From positions 930,001 through 994,000 of the forward strand of contig JACGCM010000679.1 of the NCBI GenBank assembly GCA_014058105.1: a stretch of 64,000 nt of DNA, written 5' to 3'. A program made the position numbers and the translations under genes. This document shows, in pieces, positions 1-12,361 of this stretch. Under the pieces are notes generated by a model that saw nothing but the letters and a program-made list of their open reading frames with translations, ran no database searches and was not told where the DNA came from. Position 1 is the stretch's first letter; every line of letters starts with the position of its first letter. This DNA is from Kingdonia uniflora (lineage: Eukaryota; Streptophyta; Magnoliopsida; Ranunculales; Circaeasteraceae).

Positions 1-215
1 CCCAGTCTTGTCCAGCAAAGTGAAGATATGGTTAGATTAGTTTTCCTGGTGCCCAGTCTCGTCCTACGAAGAGAGACATGGTTGGATACTATTTCCTGGT
101 GCCCAGTCTTCTCCTGCGTGCAAAGTCATGGTTGGAATAGTTCTCCTGGTGCCCAGTCTCATCCAACAAGGACAGACATGGTTGGATGCTAGTTCTCGGT
201 GTCCAGACTTCTCAG
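1..215. repeat. 50-bp tandem repeat, about 4.3 copies
   Basis: The motif CCCAGTCT recurs at 2, 52, 102 and 152, with a diverged copy near 202, so the period is exactly 50 bases. Each unit also contains ATGGTTGGAT or a close variant and ends in TCCTGGTG. The array begins at or before the window edge, so the full copy number is unknown. An ORF at 128-487 reads across it and has no family resemblance. The repeat may lie inside the LTR-like segment that ends near 1016. Confidence 0.85.
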
Positions 216-219
216 GCGA

Positions 220-1016
220 GGTTGAAATTGCATGTCCCATAACAACACATCTTGTAGAATTTGGAATAAGTATGGGATTATTCCCAATTTACCACCATCA
301 TATCATCATAGCATTGCATCATATCATATTCTGCATACTCTCTGTTTCTCCTAACTCTTATTCCAAATTCTATCATCCATTCTTCTGTTCTTACTCTAAA
401 TCCTATCATCCATTCTTCTGCTCTTATTCTAAATCACTCACTTCTTCTCTTGGCAGCATTATAGATCTTGTTAGTGATCGTGTATAGTAACTGTAGCGTA
501 ATTAAACTTTAGTAGTAGTTATTGTTTTTGGTTACTTTACATTAAAGATTTTCCCTTTATTATTCACTCCTCACTCTTCTTCGGCACTGGATCACTTAGT
601 TGGTTATTTAGCTTTGTTGGGTTTCGGTGAGCTGTGGTTTGCTCACCCTCGCTATTTGTTAACATTTCAGAGGTTGAGTAGCTGTTTTCTGCTGAGGATT
701 CCAGCTGGTTTGGAGCTGATTTTGGGGCTGTTGTAGATCTTCATAGTTTTAGACATCCCTGTATATGATCTTAGCTTTTGACTCTGCATATTATTCAGGA
801 CTTTGTATATATTCAGTTGATGTATATATGTCTTTTGCTTCTGCTATTGTTGTTCATTCTTATTTTGTTCTGATGATTTTGCTAAGTGAATGATCGAGCC
901 AGAATTTATCTACGGTTCGATCATTCGTGGGTTACATCTTTGGATTCCCAACCTGTGCAACCTCGAGTCTCAGTAATCGGTTCATGTACTGATTATTAGA
1001 TTTTGAGGTCGTGACA
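220..1016 (+). mobile_element. Possible 3' part of a Ty3/gypsy-type LTR
   Basis: The stretch ends in GAGGTCGTGACA (1005-1016), the type of ending common in plant chromovirus LTRs, which often start TGTCACGA and end CGTGACA. The sequence before it is T-rich and has no coding potential. No matching LTR start and no second LTR copy were found in the window, so the element identity is an inference from the terminal motif only. Confidence 0.3.
362..440. repeat. Short 32-bp direct duplication
   Basis: TATCATCCATTCTTCTG occurs at 371 and again at 403, followed by similar CTTATTCTAAAT-type sequence. This is a local two-copy duplication with no coding signal. Confidence 0.7.
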
Positions 1017-1059
1017 ATATTGTATCTCTCTCATAACTTTTATTTGCTCTTAGTTTAAA

Positions 1060-1272
1060 AACAACATCGTTTTTAGAAATTGATGTCAAAAATAATTTAC
1101 GTCATTTATAAATGACGTTGGAGGACCTCATTTGTGACATTTTTTACAAGTGACGGTGCATGCTACTATCCACATCGCTTTTGTTTAAAATGACGTTATA
1201 ATCCTTTTACTACGTTATATTAACAAAAATGACGTTAATATGATGACATTAAAGGCCTAATTTCTTGTAGTG
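1060..1272 (-). mobile_element. Terminal fragment of a CACTA (En/Spm) transposon
   Basis: Read on the minus strand, the end at 1272 begins CACTACAAGAAAT, the standard CACTA terminal inverted repeat. Inside it lie several copies of the subterminal motif AATGACGT or ACGTCATT, as expected for the subterminal repeats that bind the CACTA transposase. These include a perfect 20-bp palindrome at 1099-1118. The other terminus is not in the window. The sequence to the left changes character near 1016, where an LTR-like end sits, so the element is truncated or interrupted. Confidence 0.65.
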
Positions 1273-1374
1273 TTAAGGATCAAAGAATCGGTCTTACCAC
1301 AGACACATGAACATCTATTCAAAACCTTTGTTATATGTGTCTCACCGCACACTGGATAGATAAAGAATAGAAAT

Positions 1375-2780
1375 TGGAGAAAAAAATCATAAATATTCAT
1401 CAAGTTACATATCACAAGGGAGAGACCATTGGAAGAGTGGTTGAGAAGTGTTTGATTGATTGGGGGTAGATAACACTTTTTGTGTTACACTTGATAATAC
1501 CAGCTCCAACAGCACAACCATTGATTACTTGAGAAGAAATACAAAAGGCTGGAAAAATACCATCTTAAATCATGAATTTTTACACATGAGGTATTCTGCA
1601 CATATCCTGAACTTAATTGTATCTGATGAATTAAAATAGTTAACTAATGCAATCTTAAGAATAAGAAATACAGTAAGATTTGTGAGATAGTCTCCACATA
1701 GGTTGGAACGCTTTAAAACATGTGTTAAAGATGCAAAATTGGAGCATAAGAGCTTGGTGTGTTTAGATGTTCCAACTCGGTGGAACTCCACATACTTAAT
1801 GTTGGAGGCTACAAAAAAGTTTGAGATAGCTTTTAAGAGATTACATGATAGAGAGTTGTCATATCACTCATACTTTAAGGATGGAGAAGGAGGGAAGAAT
1901 ATTTCGAGACCTCCAACTTATTCAGATTGGGAAGATGCAAGAAGGCTTGTGTTGTTTCTTAGAATTTTCTACATTGCAACATTGAAGTTTTTGGGATCCA
2001 TGTATGTTACTTCAAATGCTTTTTTTCAAGAACTTGTCACTATTCAAACAAAGTTAATTAGATATATGAGAAGTCTAGATGTTGGCTGGATGTGTATGGC
2101 GGGGAGAATGCAAGAAAAGTTTGACAAATATTGGGATGTGGAAAAAATCAACTTGTTATTGTTGGTTGCATTAGTTCCTGATTCAAGATTCAAGATGAAA
2201 TATGTGAGACTTTGTCTTAGTTCAAAATTGGAATTTGAGACATCAAAAGTATATCTAATATCATTGAGGGTGAAGGATACATTAGTTTGTCTCCATGATT
2301 GGCATTTTGGGAAATACACTTCATTGCAACATCAGAATATTGGTGAATCTTCCCAAGGGTTAAGGAGTGAAGGAGATGATTATGAAGAGGACGATGGTAT
2401 GTCATTGACTGATGAGTTTGAAAAGCATTTGGAAAAAAAAGATAATTTAGTAAACAAGCCTGAAGTTGAAATATATTTGGCAGGGGTGTGTGAGTCACCA
2501 AATAATGATCACTTTGACATTTTAGATTGGTGGAAAGCTAATTCTTCAAGGTATCGAATTATTTCTTTTGTTGTACGGGATATATTGGCGATTCTCGTTT
2601 CTTCGGTTGTGTCAGAGTCCACCTTTAGTATGGGTGGTCGTATACTGGATTGTTTTCGTAGTTCATTAGCTCCTACCACTATGGAAGCTCTTGTATGTGC
2701 ACAAGATTGGTTTTGACCATCAATGGTTCCAATTGATCTTCGAGAGTCGATAGATGAAGTCGAAAAACTTGAACAACTTG
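1375..2780 (+). pseudogene. hAT transposase, RICESLEEPER/DAYSLEEPER type, broken
   Basis: The segment encodes much of a plant hAT transposase. The N-terminal part reads HKGETIGRVVEKCLIDWG and is frameshifted near 1465. DNTSSN and HMRYSAHILNLIVSDELK follow, with stops in frame after the last motif and before 1703. From 1703 a clean stretch reads LERFKTC, DVPTRWNSTYLMLEA, RPPTYSDWEDARRLV and the C-terminal dimerisation block VSESTFSMGGRILDCFRSSL (near 2607-2666). A stop at 2714 is followed by in-frame RESIDEVEKLEQLD. The BED zinc finger and N-terminus are missing. The protein would act on its own terminal repeats in the nucleus, but this copy is inactive. Confidence 0.88.
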
Positions 2781-3372
2781 ATAAAGGTAGACATATTTAC
2801 ATAGTTATTTTCCTCATATTACTTTTTACATTTTCTGCAACTATTTATAACATGTGTTTTCTTCTTATTTGAATTTAGAGATACTTATAGGATCACTTGT
2901 ATATCCTTCTTTTGTTGAGGATTGATGTCTACCCACCAAAAGGTAATCTTTGAGCAGCTTTTGTTTTGCTTTGTGATAATGTTCTTTCTTGTTCATTGTA
3001 GAGAAACAGATTTTGTAGGTCACTAGAGCTTTATTTTTTTTAGCCGTAAAGTTTCACTCCAACTTTGTTCATTGTTTCATCTGTCTGGAACTCTGGATTC
3101 TCCAGAGAAACAGATGATGGTATGTCGATATTGTGGAGGATCCAAAAAAACAGATGATGGTATGTCAATACTGGCTTAGAGTACTTGACAAATGTCAGCT
3201 ACATGAACTCAAGAAATATACTGTCTGGATTATCTCTTCATTTGGCTTTCTGTCAGAGACCCCTACTTGATTAGGATGTTCAGAGCACTATGAAGAATCT
3301 AACAACAAATTGGTTTATTAGAAACTTAACTGAGGTAGGAGTTGATTTCGATTCAAGTACAGCTCTAGTTCA
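2781..3372. other. Non-coding, 3' flank of the hAT pseudogene
   Basis: AT-rich sequence with no recognisable gene. The phrase AAACAGATGATGGTATGTC occurs twice (near 3109 and 3149). It may include the 3' end of the hAT element, but I found no terminal inverted repeat. Confidence 0.4.
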
Positions 3373-3916
3373 TAGGGCTGGCATTTTAACCTGCCCCGCC
3401 AAGGCCTCGCCCTTAATGAGGCGGGTTTGCTATGACTATAGCAGGTATGGGGCAGGTTTGGTCTTAAAAAGAACCTTATTTATTTATTGGGGCGGGTCTG
3501 GTTATAGGCTCAAATAAACTGGGCCCCATCACCCGACCCAGTTATATAGGTTACTTCTTCTTCATCCTGACTTTCATCCTCTGATCCTTAGCTCGTTTCT
3601 CTCTATATATATACTTTTAAACCTAAGCATAATTATCTCAAATTAATGGTTTTTGACCCAAATCGATAGTTTTCATCTTAAAGCTTCAAAGTTCGTAAAT
3701 GGGGCAAGTCTACGGGGCAGGCTTAGGGATCCCTACTTAGGATAAACGGGTGTTAAGCAGGTGCCGGGGTGGGTTTGGTATAGGCAAATTTTGATGAGGC
3801 GTGTTTGGGTATTCCTCATTTAAGTTAAACGGTATTGGGGCGGGTTTGGGGGTAGGGTAATTTGGCAGGTATGAGGATGGTATTATCGCCCCAAACCTGA
3901 CCCATTGCTAGCCCTA
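3373..3916. mobile_element. GC-rich hAT-type MITE, 544 bp
   Basis: The left end reads TAGGGCTGGCA and the right end reads TGCTAGCCCTA, giving 10 of 11 matching inverted terminal bases. The interior is dominated by GGGGCGGGTTTGG and its complement, against an AT-rich background. Ends of the TAGGGNTGGCAA type belong to hAT elements. The expected 8-bp target duplication is not clear (CTAGTTCA against CAAGTGGT, 4 of 8). The ORF at 3290-3517 runs through it and is not a gene. A relative lies at 44532-44924. Confidence 0.7.
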
Positions 3917-6900
3917 CAAGTGGTTTAATCTATTAGAATGCTAATACAATATGTATATATTCTTCTACTTTATACTAATTTATAAACCTATTGGAACCAA
4001 CTTCTAGAACCAGTAAGTATGTGAGCCATAGGTTAAAAGGAGGTTTTTTTGTCCTTTTAAGCTTTAACTCTAAATACTGCAACAGTAGAACATAGTTAGA
4101 AATATAACAAATGATTTCACTTTCTCTTTTGATCTTTACATTTCATCTACTTTAGGCATGCTGCGAAACTAAGCCTATGTTTGCAGCATCTTGATCTTGT
4201 AGTGCTAATGAATATAGAATCAAACCTAGGATTTTGCTCATTAACATAAATACAACGTGATAAAGTTTTACTCCTTCATCCACCCCATAATGGATTACAA
4301 TGAAAGCGAAAACCTATTGAGGTGTTTTAAGTTAAAAAAAAGAAGGTACAGACTTATAAAAAATGCATCTATAGTTATTTTTTACACAGTTATTTAGCAT
4401 TTAATTAGTACATAGTATAATGAATTGGCACAAGTTAGCCATTACCGATCATCGACAAAAAATTGACATAACGTTTGTTGAGACCAGATAAAGAACCAAT
4501 TATATGCCTCTTTACAATCTCATGTTTATTGGTCATTTTCCTTATTTACTAATGCACAACTTCTTCACATTCTGATCTTATACGTACAATTAGTAACTTG
4601 TAGTGTGATGATCTAGTTTTTGAACTGATTGTTCTGGTAATCATAGATATTAAAGGCTTTTTTTATGGAGATTAGCATGAATATGTGGCCGGTTTTGCAA
4701 GCCTGTATGCCCATATCAACTTTATTTAAAAATATTTGTTTCTAATAATTGCGCTTTAAACGTGTAGATCACTCTGATTAATATTTGGTACTAAGTACTT
4801 CTTTTTCATGTTGGCGTATAACTATTCTTCTGCTCTAGGTTGCCGATTAATGGATGGTTTCAATATGAATCAGGAGTGTGGTTATTATGTTTTATATTTT
4901 TGGTGAGTATTAGCGTTTGGTACATGATTGTAATGTAACAAGAATTGTTGAAACTCTAAATATTATTGTGTTATTCTGATCATTATGCCTATAATTTAAT
5001 TGTTATGTTTTTCTTTAAATATTATGCATTTGATCGTTTAATATAATTGTAAGAACAATGTGTAGTGTTGACATCGTAACTCACATACCACTTAATAGTT
5101 TCAGTGTTTATTTCGGTTCAGTTCTGGGTTTTAGTATATTTTGTGGTTCAATTTCGGTGTTTGACCTTGTTGTTGTCGGGTTGGATTCGTTCAGTTTGCA
5201 ACCATTTCTCATCGGTTTGATTATGTTCAATGCTCGTTTGCTTTGGTTTGGATAACATTTGGAATTGAAATTTCGGTTTCTTGTTTATTTTGGCTAAACA
5301 GACCCCACCGCCCTGCTCCCCTCTACTTTCTATCTCCTCTGGTAGAGTTAGAGAGAAAGACCCGTCCACGTATCCACGTAGGTTTCCATTGCTCTACTTA
5401 TCTTTGTTCCAACTTTCACAACTGCGATGATCTCATAGAGAACCTAAAACATTCTCCAGCTCTCTCCTTATAATATCATACAAGCTCTTGCCATTGTTAC
5501 AAGTAAATTTTGGGGGGGACTAAGGACATTAAATTGAGATATAGTCCACAAAATATTTTTTGGAGCTTTTTAGAATTTCCTCTCTAAAATCTACCCCTCA
5601 CATGTAGGGAATTTATTAGCTCAACACGTACGGATGCTTAGGTGACGTGGAGTGCACGTGGGCTGTTGGGGCTCGACACTGGAAGAAAGCCCACTCTGTG
5701 CTTGTTTAGAACTGGAGGTTCCATCTAAAATCAATTGCAATGAGGGAGTAACCCCAATCTTATATTTTGAGGTGCAAGGCTTATATGTTTCCTAATTTGT
5801 ACTATATATTCTCAACAATAATGAACCGTATTTGATTGACGGGTGTTTTGATGGATTTTGCTCGTGCCCAGGTGGATTTCCCCAGCCAAGAAAGTTAGAA
5901 CTAAGGGAATGGAGTTGGCCTGCGGTAGATTCCCTTCTAGAGTTGAGTAGTCTTGTATAGAGTAAACAAAGGATAGGGTAAACATAGGAGTAACATGGAG
6001 AAGACGCAGAAAGAAATGTGGTGGAGCTCCATATCAATGCTCTTCTATGTTGAATATGCTAAGAGTTCTATAATAAGGTTTTATAGGGTCAACGGTCAAC
6101 TTCAGGTTCGTGCAACGACCCTGCGAAAAAAAAAAGCAGGTACATGTTTCCATTAACTCTTATTCTGCTTATCATACTATTCCACCGCATTATGGCTTTG
6201 TTAATTTTGAATAATGCGATACAAGTAATGAATAAGAGCATCTAGTCTAGCTCTCCCCTATAGTAAAATAAAGAGGAAACATGCTAAAAAGTGAATTTTT
6301 AGCGCTCCTTAAAAGCTCATTGTAGCCTAGCTAAAGTATAGCTAGCAAGATGAGTTGGAAAGTATATTTGAAAAGCAAAAAATAGATTCCCCCAAAAACT
6401 ACTCCATGTCAAAGAAAAGTATTCGTGTAACAACAAACAGGTTTAAAATAGTTTAAACTTTTTCAAACTTTACGTAGTTGATTTTAATTAAAAAAAGGTT
6501 TTCCACGTACATAAATTTGTCCTAGTGGTACCCATTTTTTTTTCTCTCCTCCTCATTGTTGAGGAGAGAAAGTATAAAACCTAATAACTACCCTATTGGG
6601 GAGGCTAAAAATAATTTTTAGTAGCTTCTCGCTGCTTTATTTTAACTATTGAAGAGCCGTACACTAAGATCCTAAGATGGTAGTTATTTTGGGCTTCAAT
6701 ACTTGGGTAGAAATTCACCTTGACAACTTATTACGTGTAAACCTTTTTAAACTAAAATCATACGTGGCGAGTGTTTGGAGAAGATAAAACTCCTCTACCA
6801 CAGATTTTATGACACATCACTATTACTTGGTTATTTTGAGCGTTTGGTTTTTGAAGGACGTCAAAGTCTGCATATCCACGTCATACATGAAGAAAACGAA

Positions 6901-7120
6901 TAAAAATAAGCTAACAACTATATATATAACTATCTACTGGATGCTATAACACGGTGTAACTCGCTAAGAAGCGGTTGCTCTTCGCGTGTGCAATTTAGTT
7001 TTAGGCGTCTAATTTTACCATACTCTACGAGCACTTAGGCACGCGCTAACGCGCATGCTAGAGCCTGTTATGCTCAGAACATATTAAGGCTTTAAGTGTG
7101 TATATGTATTTATATTTATT
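3917..7120. other. Intergenic, no supported gene
   Basis: AT-rich sequence on both strands. ORFs at 5058-5255, 5243-5473 and 5792-6037 have no recognisable domains and look like chance. A TAAGAGCATCT stretch near 6233 resembles the start of the Tourist MITE at 18721, but no matching right end was found. A GC-rich imperfect hairpin lies at 7039-7058. Confidence 0.5.
7039..7058. other. GC-rich imperfect hairpin
   Basis: GCAcGCGC, loop TAAC, GCGCaTGC: an 8-bp stem with one mismatch, standing out from AT-rich surroundings. I considered a Helitron 3' end, but no CTRR terminus sits at the right distance. Function unknown. Confidence 0.4.
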
Positions 7121-7262
7121 GGAGATTTAAAGTGTGAAGGTATATTTTGAATTTGGTTTTTTATGCTAAATAGATTGTTGTAATAATTAGAACATACAAG
7201 AAATAAAGTCAACATTGTTTGAAAAAATAGATATAAGGCTGGAAATTACAAACCGCATAACT
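7121..7262. repeat. Left copy of a distant direct repeat
   Basis: This stretch shares TGAAGGTATATTTTGAA, TTGTTGTAATA, GAACAT, AAGTCAAC, AAAAATAGAT and GAAATTACA in the same order and orientation with 14191-14413. The left copy is shorter by an internal segment of about 75 bases. The two copies bracket about 7 kb of decayed gene pieces. Confidence 0.6.
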
Positions 7263-9408
7263 AATCTAAAATAATGCATATTATCAATCCCCTTTATCAA
7301 GTTATCATATCTCTCAATACGCCTAACTTACCAACATTATTACCAATATAATAGTACTAATGTAGACTTATAGTTTACCGTAATGTCAAGGTATATAGAC
7401 TCCTAGTATTCAACATAAAGAGTTGTAGAGAGCCAAGCTAGCGGGTTTTTTTTTTCATTCTAATTTTTGTTGAGCACAATAAAAGATAATAACAAAAAAA
7501 AAAAACAGTAATTTAATTTCCATTTGTACAAAGATCCACAAACACAAAAGGGATCATTACACAGGGACAATCCAACTAAAACCACGCATATTAAACACCA
7601 CTCAAATCGTCTCTTCGTATTCATTATGTATCCTCCATGTTAATGTGCATCGCATACCGTCTCCTTTAAGCATGCAGATCGACCGCCGTGTTTGATCTCT
7701 GGAGAAGGGACTGGCAATGGTAAGAAATTTCCACTGAACACTCCTGTAAGTGTCAATTAATTAAAACAGAGGCATTTTAATGAAAATGCAAATATTTTTT
7801 CCCGGATGTCTTTCATTTTCTTGAGAAAATTTGTTTACACCCTTTCAGTTTCTCCATGCCCTAGCATATCTAACGCGTTTATATAGTTTCCAAAAAAGGG
7901 ACCCTTGGTTGTCCTGTCATTAGTAGTTCCTCGAGTGCTCTTGAAATGCATCATGCTTGTTGTTGGTACACCAACCAGTACAAACACACACCACCCTACA
8001 AAAAGACATGGCAGATATCACACTATACAATTATCGATGTTTTAGATACTAAAAAACTAGGTGCGGAAGAATGCAGAGTTGAGGAAAATACACATGAACA
8101 CATTGCAAAGGCAGATATGCATTGCATCGATCTTCCTTACATGCGATTGACTCCGTCCGTTATCATCTCAGCAATCACCTGAGGATCAACTTATAAAATA
8201 TAATAAAATTGTACCACAATCCAAAACTAGTCTTAAATAATTATAACATAGATTGCAGTGTTATTGTTTCAAGACGAACTACTCTTGAACTGGCCGTTTA
8301 TTGGTCTGCGGTTCACAAATTCATGTACACTCCAACACTTTTTGGCTGCAACAATGCACAACAAAATTACAAATAAAGTGTAACGAATTGAGACTTCATC
8401 AGGGAGCATAAGAAAAACAATTTTGCGAGCACCATTTCCATGAAATGACACACACAGAGAGAGGAAAGCTTTCAATTAGGAGAACTATATAAGCCATATA
8501 CTCAGAGTTTATCCTTATAATCTGTGATCAACCTCCTTCAAACCTATATTAGTATTCAATCAACACCAATAATTCTCGAGCCGGATACGTATTGCTTGCT
8601 TCTCAGCGGCCTAAAGCACAAATAACTTAAGTTAGTCCCCAATCTAAATTGTTGTGTTCAACATAACGTAAGAATGCGGTTCAAGATAAACTCAACAGCA
8701 AGGCCTCCGGCCCCATCTTAAAGCATCAACTGTTGAACCATTTTTTTGGTATGCAACTTCACAAAGTAGCGCCCAAACCTATTACGGAGATACATAAGAT
8801 TGTTTTAATCATAGGAAATACTACTCGGATTATTTTTATGCATTATAAGGCCTGAGGATATTTACGTTTAACAAACCGTGTAGGGATTCCACAACTCCGA
8901 GAACACAATCTTTGCGAGCGGTTGTAGCAGGTTATTTTGGCCAAGACAACCACATGGACATGTGTTATTTACTGCTGTAGATATCTTATAACGTGATGAA
9001 TTGGTTTTCCCTTAACAGAAAACCAATTTCCCATCAATAAGCATCACGCATTTGTCAGTGTTAAATCCTTAACAGGATTCCATACATTTGATTCATCACT
9101 ATGACAATGAACACAGTCCTTGGGCCCACGCTAGTAACACCGTAAGAACGTGGTCTCCGCCGGTATGAGATCTGTCCCCCTTCTCCATACTCTTCAGGAA
9201 CCTGTGGTGAAACGTCAAAATTTTAATGTGTTTTCCATCCTATATCTACCCTAGACCTCGCATTAGGTGTTTAAAAGTTAATGTTGTTTGTCCCTATACT
9301 CCCCTGAGATCAAATTGAAGGGAAATACAGCGCTAGGCATAGGGACCCTAATACTAATCCAAAGACACACCTCCAAATAGCAGTCTAGAAAGCATGTCCA
9401 AAGCTTAC
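7263..9408. other. No clear gene; coding-like traces on the minus strand
   Basis: Mostly AT-rich. On the minus strand around 9050-9200 there are short coding-like stretches such as SYRRRPRSYGVTSVGP and, in another frame, VHCHSDESNVWNPVKDLT. These suggest a decayed exon, but I cannot assign a family. The ORF at 8269-8475 (minus) is unassigned. Confidence 0.35.
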
Positions 9409-9578
9409 CTTTGGTTGTTATATTATGATGATTGTCATATATGCAAAAGCGGGTACAATGGCTCGGAGTAGCACTTTCGGTGACATCAATCAGTTTTTTA
9501 GCTTCGAGTTTGTGGTATATAGAAATGAGTGAAAGGAGAACAAAGGTTTTTTGAACATCGTGGACCATATCCAGCCTC
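9409..9578 (-). other. Putative 170-bp exon, family unknown
   Basis: On the minus strand, CCCACAG precedes GAGGCTGGAT and ACCAAAG precedes GTAAGC, so both splice sites are canonical. The sequence between is open in the frame RLDMVHDVQKTFVLLSLIS, SIYHKLEAKKLIDVTES and CTRFCIYDNHHN. I do not recognise the protein. It may belong with the cysteine-rich exon-like piece at 10183-10390 as one minus-strand gene, now possibly dead. Seen: the open frame and splice signals. Inferred: that it is or was an exon. Confidence 0.35.
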
Positions 9579-10182
9579 CTGTGGGCAAGTTACGTATACA
9601 ATACAAAAACTTTTCAAGTTAATTAACTAATGAAGATGAAAAAAATGTAAAATTTATGGTTTGTACAGTCATGGAGCTTGGAAGGAAGGCCACCAGCCCT
9701 TGAAAAAATTGACATGACAATTAAAGGATTCCTTACAAACATCTGGAAGTATGGAGATTATCATGTGGACTATTATGTTGTGCAACAACGACCAGACGTA
9801 CAGGTCAAACATGCCACCGTATGTGGTGTTGAGTTAAGTAGTGAGCTGTTAGTCCTGCTCAAAACCTAATCAGCCTGGTTTCTACAATGAAAGAAGCCTC
9901 GTTGAGGTTGATTCATTGTCAAGTGGAAAAGATGTTTAATTCAAACTGAGAAATACTTGGGAAATATAACGTTTACTTCTATGAAAGGTAATAGAAACTT
10001 GACAAAGCTCTGCTTTTATGGTGAATGTTTTGAAAGTTACACGGTCCACCAATTGTTTCTTGGAAGGAATTATGCAATACTCCTAGTTATTAATGAACTC
10101 TCAAAAGATCGTTTCTTATAATATTAATAACAAAGCAATTATAACCTGATGAGTAGCAATCAGGATGTGTAGTAAAGCTTAC

Positions 10183-10390
10183 ATCAAGTCCATACGGAAC
10201 TCCTGCATGTTGCTCCATCACCCTTGTGGTTTTTTGGCGGGTGGCGTGGCGACAATGCCCGCACCATCGAAATCGTTGTGTCTGAACCTCAAAAGATCTA
10301 TCGAGACATGCCGTGCATCCTGTGATTCTCCGTGTTTCGCAGGCTTTTCCACATTTTTCATCCCTCGCCCCCCCCGCCAAGTTCTCCATA
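10183..10390 (-). other. Putative cysteine-rich exon, family unknown
   Basis: The minus-strand frame reads KCGKACETRRITGCTACLDR and then RFRWCGHCRHATRQKT, ending GVPYGLD just before GTAAGC, a good donor site. The paired CxxC-like motifs suggest a zinc-binding segment. The upstream end runs into a run of C residues near 10370 and no acceptor was identified. No family is assigned. Confidence 0.3.
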
Positions 10391-10589
10391 GAATAGACAA
10401 ACCACTACCGAATGCACCAGGTTAATAATGTCTTCAAAAACCATATTGTTGGTTGCCTGAAAGCCAATCATAGAAACAAGTATTTGAAAATATTGCTCAT
10501 TATTAGATGTTCTCAAATTTGGTCCAATGACTTTATCCTCATATGTGCAAGTCATCATCTACCTACATGTTGTGTCCTAAAATCGTTTA

Positions 10590-10700
10590 ATTTTTTTTTT
10601 CTTCCTTCAGGGTATGGATGAAAAAACAAAACAAAAAAAAAAAAAAAAAAAAAATAAACAAAAAAAAGAAACAAAAAAAATAAAAAAAAAAATAGAACTG

Positions 10701-10732
<32 letters not shown>

Positions 10733-10762
10733 AGAAAAAAAAAAAAAAAAAAAAAAAATTTC
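10590..10762. repeat. A-rich low-complexity tract, about 170 bp
   Basis: Almost pure A on the plus strand, broken by single T, C or G. ORFs on both strands here (Lys-rich and Phe-rich) are artefacts of composition. It could be an expanded poly(A) tail of a retroposon, but no body was found on either side. Confidence 0.9.
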
Positions 10763-12361
10763 TTTTGATCATCGAGGAGCTTTCTATCTACCCTTTTTTT
10801 AAAAAAACACGACTTAATTTTACAAACTAAACGATTAACATAGTTTGGAATGCAGTTATAACCCAGTCTGCGTAGAGTAGCATACTATACAGAGCGTACT
10901 AGACGTACTCGAGCTGCTACGTCAGGCGACAAAAGATTAGTCTAGAGGAACCTTTTCTACTTATGTTTCTCACAACAACACTTACTGAACACTTCTACTT
11001 GTCTTTTACGTGAAACAGCCATGCAGAGGAGAGCTTTTTCTCTTATTTTTCTCAAACAATCTAAGTTTATTTTCTCAAAACAAATTAAATGCAATGAATG
11101 TAAGAAAACACTAACGTAGCCTTGTTCCATATGGTTACATCTACCCACCACCCACAAGAAACTCGAGTTTACCACCAAGCGTCACCATAGTGTATGTAAA
11201 ATTTTGATAATGCCCTGGCTTTCTTTTACATATTAATCTTCACCCACCCGATCATTGCACTCCGTAAGTTCTCCGTCAACCTCGCCTAATATAACACTGC
11301 AAAACAATGCCATATACCATTTGCTCCAGTAACGAGCTAGAAACACGATATCAGTGCTGCTTAAAGCGGACATTTACCTTGATTAATCCATTTCTGAACT
11401 ATTGATAATACTAACTACTAAGCACAATCGCGCATAAAGATAGATCCACAGTGCAATTAATTTTGCCTTTCACACACTTGAGCTCCCCCTTTCCTCCTTG
11501 ACTAAGATCTTGTTGATAATACTCTTCGAGATATTAGTCCTCTCTTTACAAAATCTTGAGGGTTTCAACAATAACAACTAATCAGAAAAGAAGGCATTCT
11601 ATTCTGACTGTTCGTTCCGAGACATTAGCAAATGTACATGCTAGAAACTAAAATGGCACTCTGCAGCTTTACATGATGTGCATTTCCGAAGAATACTGTG
11701 ACTTTTGTTTTCAAAACCCTCAATGAGGAAAACCAAGAAGTTTCAACCTCGTGAATCATTAACATTCTTAAATGCTATTCTGCATGAATTTCAAAAGTTA
11801 AACCATGTCAAAAAGATTACAGTAAATTAGCTTGTGCTAATAATTTTACTGAATTTAACACTAATGTTTGGTGAATAAGTTTCAGACCCTCCAAAACATC
11901 TGCTATACACGTGCACAAAGCTATCGATATTTGTGGGTCTCTGTCCGCAAAAAGTACCGGAAGTATCCGAATTTAATACGTATGTCAACTAGTGGCTTTA
12001 TTCTGGGGACACATTGGCATATTCATTATAGAACCAATAATCTGATGAAGTGATTAGGTGAAAAATAAAATAAAACCTATACCCATTAATCATTCCTTGA
12101 AGATCAATTTCAAATGCCGACAAAATGGTTACTAATTATGGTATATATGCTCATGCATGAAAGAGAAGTTACCACATTTAATACAGTGTAATGCCTTGGA
12201 TACATCACGGCACCAACATCGTATGTTGCACACGGGAACACGAAAATTCCCCAGTTCGCCCTCGAATTATGAAATCTTTGCAGCAATGTTGCAATCTACG
12301 TGTTGGATGATCAACTAGAAATCAGCTTCAGTACTATGTTTTCTAGCAGCCTTTCAGGGGA
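10763..12361. other. No supported gene
   Basis: AT-rich sequence. A minus-strand stretch near 12180-12300 has cysteines (VPVCNIRCWCRDVSKALHCI) followed by GGTAACTTC, but also a stop upstream in frame, so it may be another decayed exon. The ORFs at 10957-11178 and 11868-12053 show no family. Confidence 0.35.

Noticed and set aside
128..487. 119-codon ORF near the left edge
   Set aside because: It crosses tandem repeats and an LTR-like region and shows no domain.
5792..6037. Minus-strand ORF of 81 codons
   Set aside because: No family features, no neighbouring exons or splice context.
6233..6660. MITE beginning TAAGAGCATCT
   Set aside because: No inverted partner end or flanking duplication was found.
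7039..7058. GC-rich hairpin as a Helitron 3' end
   Set aside because: No CTRR end lies 8-12 bases after the hairpin on either strand.
10587..10802. Lys-rich and Phe-rich ORFs on both strands
   Set aside because: They only translate the A-rich tract and have no protein character.
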